The position numbers and the translations under genes are program-made. A stretch of DNA of 64,000 bases. Source: Polaribacter sp. BM10 (lineage in GTDB: Bacteria; Bacteroidota; Bacteroidia; Flavobacteriales; Flavobacteriaceae). Shown here piece after piece: positions 60,973-64,000 of this stretch (its first letter is position 1; every line of letters starts with the position of its first letter). The stretch covers positions 2,562,001 to 2,626,000 of the forward strand of contig NZ_CP019704.1 of the NCBI RefSeq assembly GCF_002005425.1, in the 5' to 3' direction. The notes beneath the pieces are model-generated. The model was given only the letters and a program-made list of their open reading frames with translations, was not told the DNA's origin and did not search any database.

Positions 60973-61524
60973 TTATATTGTTAAATCGTTTTCTTCTTTA
61001 ATCATTACTCCTTTTTTAAAAACATCAGACAAAAAGTACATCAAATAGCCCAATATTACAAAAACAACCAATTCAGTTGACATTAAGTCAATAACTGGAA
61101 TACCACCCATTATACAAAACAAAAGAGCAATATCGATTATAAAGGTTCCGAAGGCGAATATGAAAAATGATTTCCCTGCTTTTAAAAATGAGTTACTTAT
61201 TTCATTTTTAAAAATGGTATTATTTTCAAATAATTTAATCGACTCTTTAAGTTGATATAATCCTAATAATATAAAACAGAAAATAAACATGTATGCTATT
61301 GCGAAAATTAAGTAAGTAATTATAGAGACTTCTGCATTGGTATTTGTTAAAGTTATTTTCGAAAAAAAAGGTGCTTCTGGTAAGCTCCATTTTTTTACCA
61401 ACTGAAGTGTCCATTTAAAGTATTCTACAAGTCTTAAAACGGCAAAAATTATTCCAATATAATAAATTGTTTCAAAGGCTTTGAATCCTTTTTTTGATTT
61501 TTCAGATACTGTATTGTTTTCCAT
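60973..61524 (-). CDS. DUF2975 domain membrane protein (short form)
   Basis: A 183-residue membrane protein of the DUF2975 family with four helices (YYIGIIFAVLRLVEYF, YLIFAIAYMFIFCFILLGLY) and the C-terminal EENDLTI. The ATG at 61524 is chosen because an in-frame upstream ATG would add an unlikely stretch. It is the first gene of the three-gene unit with the long DUF2975 gene and the Xre regulator. The last 23 bp of the two DUF2975 genes are identical. Confidence 0.78.
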   Translation of the reverse strand: MENNTVSEKSKKGFKAFETIYYIGIIFAVLRLVEYFKWTLQLVKKWSLPEAPFFSKITLTNTNAEVSIITYLIFAIAYMFIFCFILLGLYQLKESIKLFENNTIFKNEISNSFLKAGKSFFIFAFGTFIIDIALLFCIMGGIPVIDLMSTELVVFVILGYLMYFLSDVFKKGVMIKEENDLTI

Positions 61525-61616
61525 AATAATTATATTTTTATATAGCAAATATATAAAAATTATCGAAAAACAATAATAAAGTACTAAAAAAGAGTAATTT
61601 TATTATTTTAGGATAA

Positions 61617-61647
61617 AAAAAAATCAGAAGTTTAAACGTCTGATTTT
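61617..61647 (-). terminator. Terminator of the BI-1/YccA gene
   Basis: Stem AAATCAGA/TCTGATTT (61621-61628, 61639-61646) with a loop that can pair further; the T run lies on the minus strand. Confidence 0.7.
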
Positions 61648-61674
61648 TCTAAAATTTTTTAAATGAATTGGTTC

Positions 61675-62376
61675 TTAATCTCTAGACATAAATATTTGTA
61701 AAACGTACCAAAATAATAACATTAAAGAAGCAAATAAACCTAAAGAAGCTGGTATATAATCTTCTGTACCAAATTTGTGTATTAAGTTAGATGTTTGGTA
61801 TAAGATAGAGCCGCCAGCTAAAACACACATTCCAACAGAAAACCATAAACCTAAATTAAAACCGAATAACGAACCTGCAACAATTAAACCTAAAGCTATA
61901 AAAAAGCCAATTGTTAAACCTGTTCTTAGAAAAGAAAAGTCTTTTTTAGTTAGAAAAACAACTGCAGAAATACCTGCAAATAAAGCTAAAGTAACTAAAG
62001 CAGCTTGTTGTATTAAATCTTCACTTTCTGTGTAGTAAATGGCAATTGCCAATAATGGCACAAAAATAATTGCCTGTGCAAATACATACAAAGCATAAGC
62101 CATGTATTGTATGTTTTTATCTGCAGTTTTTAAAACTGTGCTTTCTGCATAATTTGTAATCAGCATAAAACCACCCAACATTATTAACCAGCGCCAACCT
62201 TGTGTCATAGACATCATAAAGGTTACAATAGCATCGCTTTGTAATAGTAAATATTCAAATAAAACAAATAAAAGTACGCCACCAGCAACGTGTGCATATG
62301 TTTTTTTGTAGAATTCTACTCGATCTAAATCGGTAGCATTAATTAACATCGTTTTGTTTTCAAACGTATTTTCCAT
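61675..62376 (-). CDS. Bax inhibitor-1/YccA family membrane protein
   Basis: A 233-residue protein with seven hydrophobic helices. It shows BI-1/YccA features: VEFYKKTYAHVAGGVLLFVLFEYLLL, a central MAYALYVFAQAIIFVPLLAIAIYY, and IPASLGLFASLMLLFWYVLQIFM with a charged tail. In bacteria members such as YccA interact with FtsH or act as pH-sensitive calcium leaks. Role here unknown. The gene is monocistronic with its own terminator. Confidence 0.9.
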   Translation of the reverse strand: MENTFENKTMLINATDLDRVEFYKKTYAHVAGGVLLFVLFEYLLLQSDAIVTFMMSMTQGWRWLIMLGGFMLITNYAESTVLKTADKNIQYMAYALYVFAQAIIFVPLLAIAIYYTESEDLIQQAALVTLALFAGISAVVFLTKKDFSFLRTGLTIGFFIALGLIVAGSLFGFNLGLWFSVGMCVLAGGSILYQTSNLIHKFGTEDYIPASLGLFASLMLLFWYVLQIFMSRD

Positions 62377-62445
62377 AGTAATATAATTTTTTAAAAAATA
62401 AAGATATTCTTTTTTAAGCTGAAGTAAAAAAGAGAGAGAAGAAAT

Positions 62446-62880
62446 TTATACTTTCTTTATAACATTGGTTACAATTCCCCAGATAACGAAGTCGTTATCT
62501 TCTGTAATGTTTATAATTGGGTAATTAGGGTTTTCTGGTTGTAACCAAACTTCGTTTTTTTCTACACGTAAACGTTTTACGGTAAATTCGCCATCTAAAA
62601 AGCAAACCGCAATTTTGTTATTGGCAGGTTCTAAACTTCTATCGATTACTAATAAATCGTTATCATCTAAACCAGCATCAATCATAGATTGCCCTTTTAC
62701 TTTAGCAAAAAAAGTAGCGTCTTTGTTTTGTATTAGTTCATCATCTAAAGAAATTCTAGTTTCTCTAAAGTCGTCTGCAGGCGAAGGAAAACCGGCAGAA
62801 ATGCCAACATCAACCAAAACAGCTCCGTCTCCAGAAGAAGCCTTTGGCGTAAAAAAAGTAAGATTTTTAGATGTTGTCAT
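62446..62880 (-). CDS. umuD: UmuD-like autoproteolytic S24 peptidase
   Basis: A 144-residue S24 family protein. The cleavage site is Ala29-Gly30 (ISAGFPSPADD), the nucleophile is Ser65 in KGQSMIDAGL, and the general base is Lys102 in GEFTVKRL. It lacks a LexA-type DNA-binding domain, so it is UmuD not LexA. The self-cleaved form joins UmuC to make the error-prone Pol V. It lies 42 bp after the umuC stop, thus downstream of it, which is the reverse of the E. coli order. Confidence 0.92.
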   Translation of the reverse strand: MTTSKNLTFFTPKASSGDGAVLVDVGISAGFPSPADDFRETRISLDDELIQNKDATFFAKVKGQSMIDAGLDDNDLLVIDRSLEPANNKIAVCFLDGEFTVKRLRVEKNEVWLQPENPNYPIINITEDNDFVIWGIVTNVIKKV

Positions 62881-62922
62881 AATACTTTGCAAATTAAAAC
62901 ATTTCTTTAAATTTTAAAGAGT

Positions 62923-64000
62923 TTATTTTACAATTAAAACTTCGTTAATATTTGTGGTAAATTTTTTAGACAATCGGTTTTGTTTCATTTTCCAGGTTCT
63001 GTTTAAATCTTGATTGCCAAGTTTAATTTTATCGCCTTTAAATTTCTTATTTAAATTGTCTATTGCAGACATTAGTGGTTTGTGTTTCGGGTTTTCATGA
63101 CTAAATAAATTTAGCTGAAAATTATCGTTAGGGACCAAGCCAGAAATAATTACGCCAGCTTTTTTATAGTTAACATCCTTCTTAAAAATAGTTTTTACCG
63201 CGGCAATTGCTGCAGATGAAATTGTTAACGTAGAATCTGTTGGATAAGATAAAAAAACCGTTTTATTTTCTTTTAAATACACTTGATTTTTATCGAAACG
63301 ATTGCTTCTAAGAAATACTGTTATTACATGACAATTCGATTTTTGTTCACGTAATTTTTTAGCACAACTCGATGCAAAAGTAGAAATACGTTCGGTAATA
63401 TTTTCTAGATCTGCATATGTGTTTTCGAAACTTCTTGTGGTAGCAATCATCTTTTTAGAAGTAACAGCATCTTCTAAAGGTATTTTAGAAATGCCTTGTA
63501 AATCTTTTTGCAAACGCCATTCTACAATAGAAAAATTTTTTAAAACCCAATCGCTTGGTAGTTGTGTAAAATCGTAAGCAGTTTCACAACCTTTTGCTTG
63601 CAAACGCTTTTTTAAGCGACTTCCAATTCCCCAAACATTGCCAATTTTAGTCCATTTTAACGCTTTAATTCTGTTTTCTTCAGAATCGATAATACAAATG
63701 CCTTTAGATTGTTTTAAGTTAGAACGCGCAATTTTATTGGCAACTTTGCTAAGGGCTTTTGTTGGCGCAATACCTACACAAGTAGGTATTCCTGTCCATT
63801 TTAAAATTTTACTTCGCATTTTGGTTGCGTAGTTAGACAAATCGTAATTGTCAAAACCCTTTAATTCTAAAAAAGACTCATCAATAGAATACACTTCTAT
63901 ATCCGGAGAAAAACCCGCCAAAATATTCATAACACGCGTACTCATGTCTCCGTATAACGGATAATTAGAAGACAAAACAGTAATATTATTACTTTTACAA
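62923..64000 (-). CDS. umuC: UmuC-like Y-family DNA polymerase (partial)
   Basis: About 359 codons are in the window; the 5' end continues past base 64000. The in-frame codons at the edge read SNNITVLSSNYPLYGDMSTRV, typical of the start of the palm region, so the true start is outside. Visible motifs are YSIDESFLELKG (catalytic Asp-Glu), TCVGIAPTKALSKVANKIAR and the little-finger region (TTRSFENTYADLENITERIS). A 3'-end extension (ERISTF onward to FTTNINEVLIVK) fits UmuC. It makes Pol V with UmuD for SOS mutagenesis and lesion bypass. Confidence 0.94.
   Translation of the reverse strand, partial: CKSNNITVLSSNYPLYGDMSTRVMNILAGFSPDIEVYSIDESFLELKGFDNYDLSNYATKMRSKILKWTGIPTCVGIAPTKALSKVANKIARSNLKQSKGICIIDSEENRIKALKWTKIGNVWGIGSRLKKRLQAKGCETAYDFTQLPSDWVLKNFSIVEWRLQKDLQGISKIPLEDAVTSKKMIATTRSFENTYADLENITERISTFASSCAKKLREQKSNCHVITVFLRSNRFDKNQVYLKENKTVFLSYPTDSTLTISSAAIAAVKTIFKKDVNYKKAGVIISGLVPNDNFQLNLFSHENPKHKPLMSAIDNLNKKFKGDKIKLGNQDLNRTWKMKQNRLSKKFTTNINEVLIVK

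Noticed and set aside
1-64000. CRISPR array, insertion sequence, prophage, tRNA or rRNA genes
   Set aside because: No regularly spaced direct repeats, transposase or phage genes, or cloverleaf/rRNA-like sequences were recognised anywhere in the window.

Overview
The window is a low-GC stretch of chromosome from a marine-type member of the Flavobacteriaceae (Bacteroidota), most like Polaribacter or a relative. Signs of this are the type IX secretion translocon gene sprA in the order maeB-ruvA-sprA-gcvH-vanZ-tonB, a gliding gene (remB), a protein with a type IX sorting tail, a TonB-dependent receptor, DUF5686 and DUF3109 proteins, and many TAnnTTTG (-7 type) promoters with few Shine-Dalgarno sites. 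Most of the window is conserved core genome. No rRNA, tRNA, insertion sequence, prophage or CRISPR array was seen.

Layout. 1-5.0 kb: 3' end of glmS, a short flavoprotein, MarC, a Cys-rich DUF3109 protein, and a TPR histidine kinase/LytTR regulator pair. 5.0-5.3 kb: an intergenic region with a candidate small RNA. 5.3-9.6 kb: a TonB-like gene, then a tight deoC / N-acetyltransferase / remB operon. 9.7-14.8 kb: a cytochrome oxidase cluster (heme O synthase, two subunit III genes, subunit IV, a thioredoxin-fold-like protein, SCO, DUF420, and a small Cys-pair protein). 14.9-21.5 kb: a TolC-type channel, tsaB, MscS, dodecin, a YwqK/MORN-type protein, a second TonB, vanZ and gcvH. 21.5-31.6 kb: sprA, ruvA and maeB. 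31.7-39.6 kb: a sugar locus (GH13_18 phosphorylase, PfkB kinase, SLC45-like transporter, TonB-dependent receptor, LacI regulator) with two palindromic operators. 39.7-44.3 kb: DUF5686 protein, moaD, moaE and heme A synthase. 44.7-48.2 kb: class Ia ribonucleotide reductase, with an in-frame TGA inside nrdB. 48.3-59.8 kb: SUKH protein, TlpA-like lipoprotein, dGTPase, a type IX secreted BNR protein, dxs, tadA, a geranylgeranyl-reductase-like flavoprotein and an S9 peptidase. 59.8-64 kb: Xre regulator with two DUF2975 membrane proteins, BI-1/YccA protein, umuD and partial umuC.

How the genes fit together. The oxidase genes, heme O synthase and (32 kb away) heme A synthase supply aa3-type terminal oxidase parts; subunits I and II lie elsewhere. 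SprA exports the type IX substrates, of which the 50.9-kb gene is one, and RemB belongs to gliding on the same surface. The sugar locus reads as a complete disaccharide route, probably for sucrose: outer-membrane uptake, inner-membrane transport, phosphorolysis and kinase step under LacI control, without a SusD partner. nrdAB and dgt act on the dNTP pool from opposite sides.

The strongest oddities are the TGA at codon 272 of nrdB, where the correct protein continues in frame to its conserved C-terminal tail; a candidate ~100-nt RNA with two G-rich hairpin loops; the SusD-less sucrose-type locus; and a TonB-C-like domain shared by RemB and both TonB proteins.
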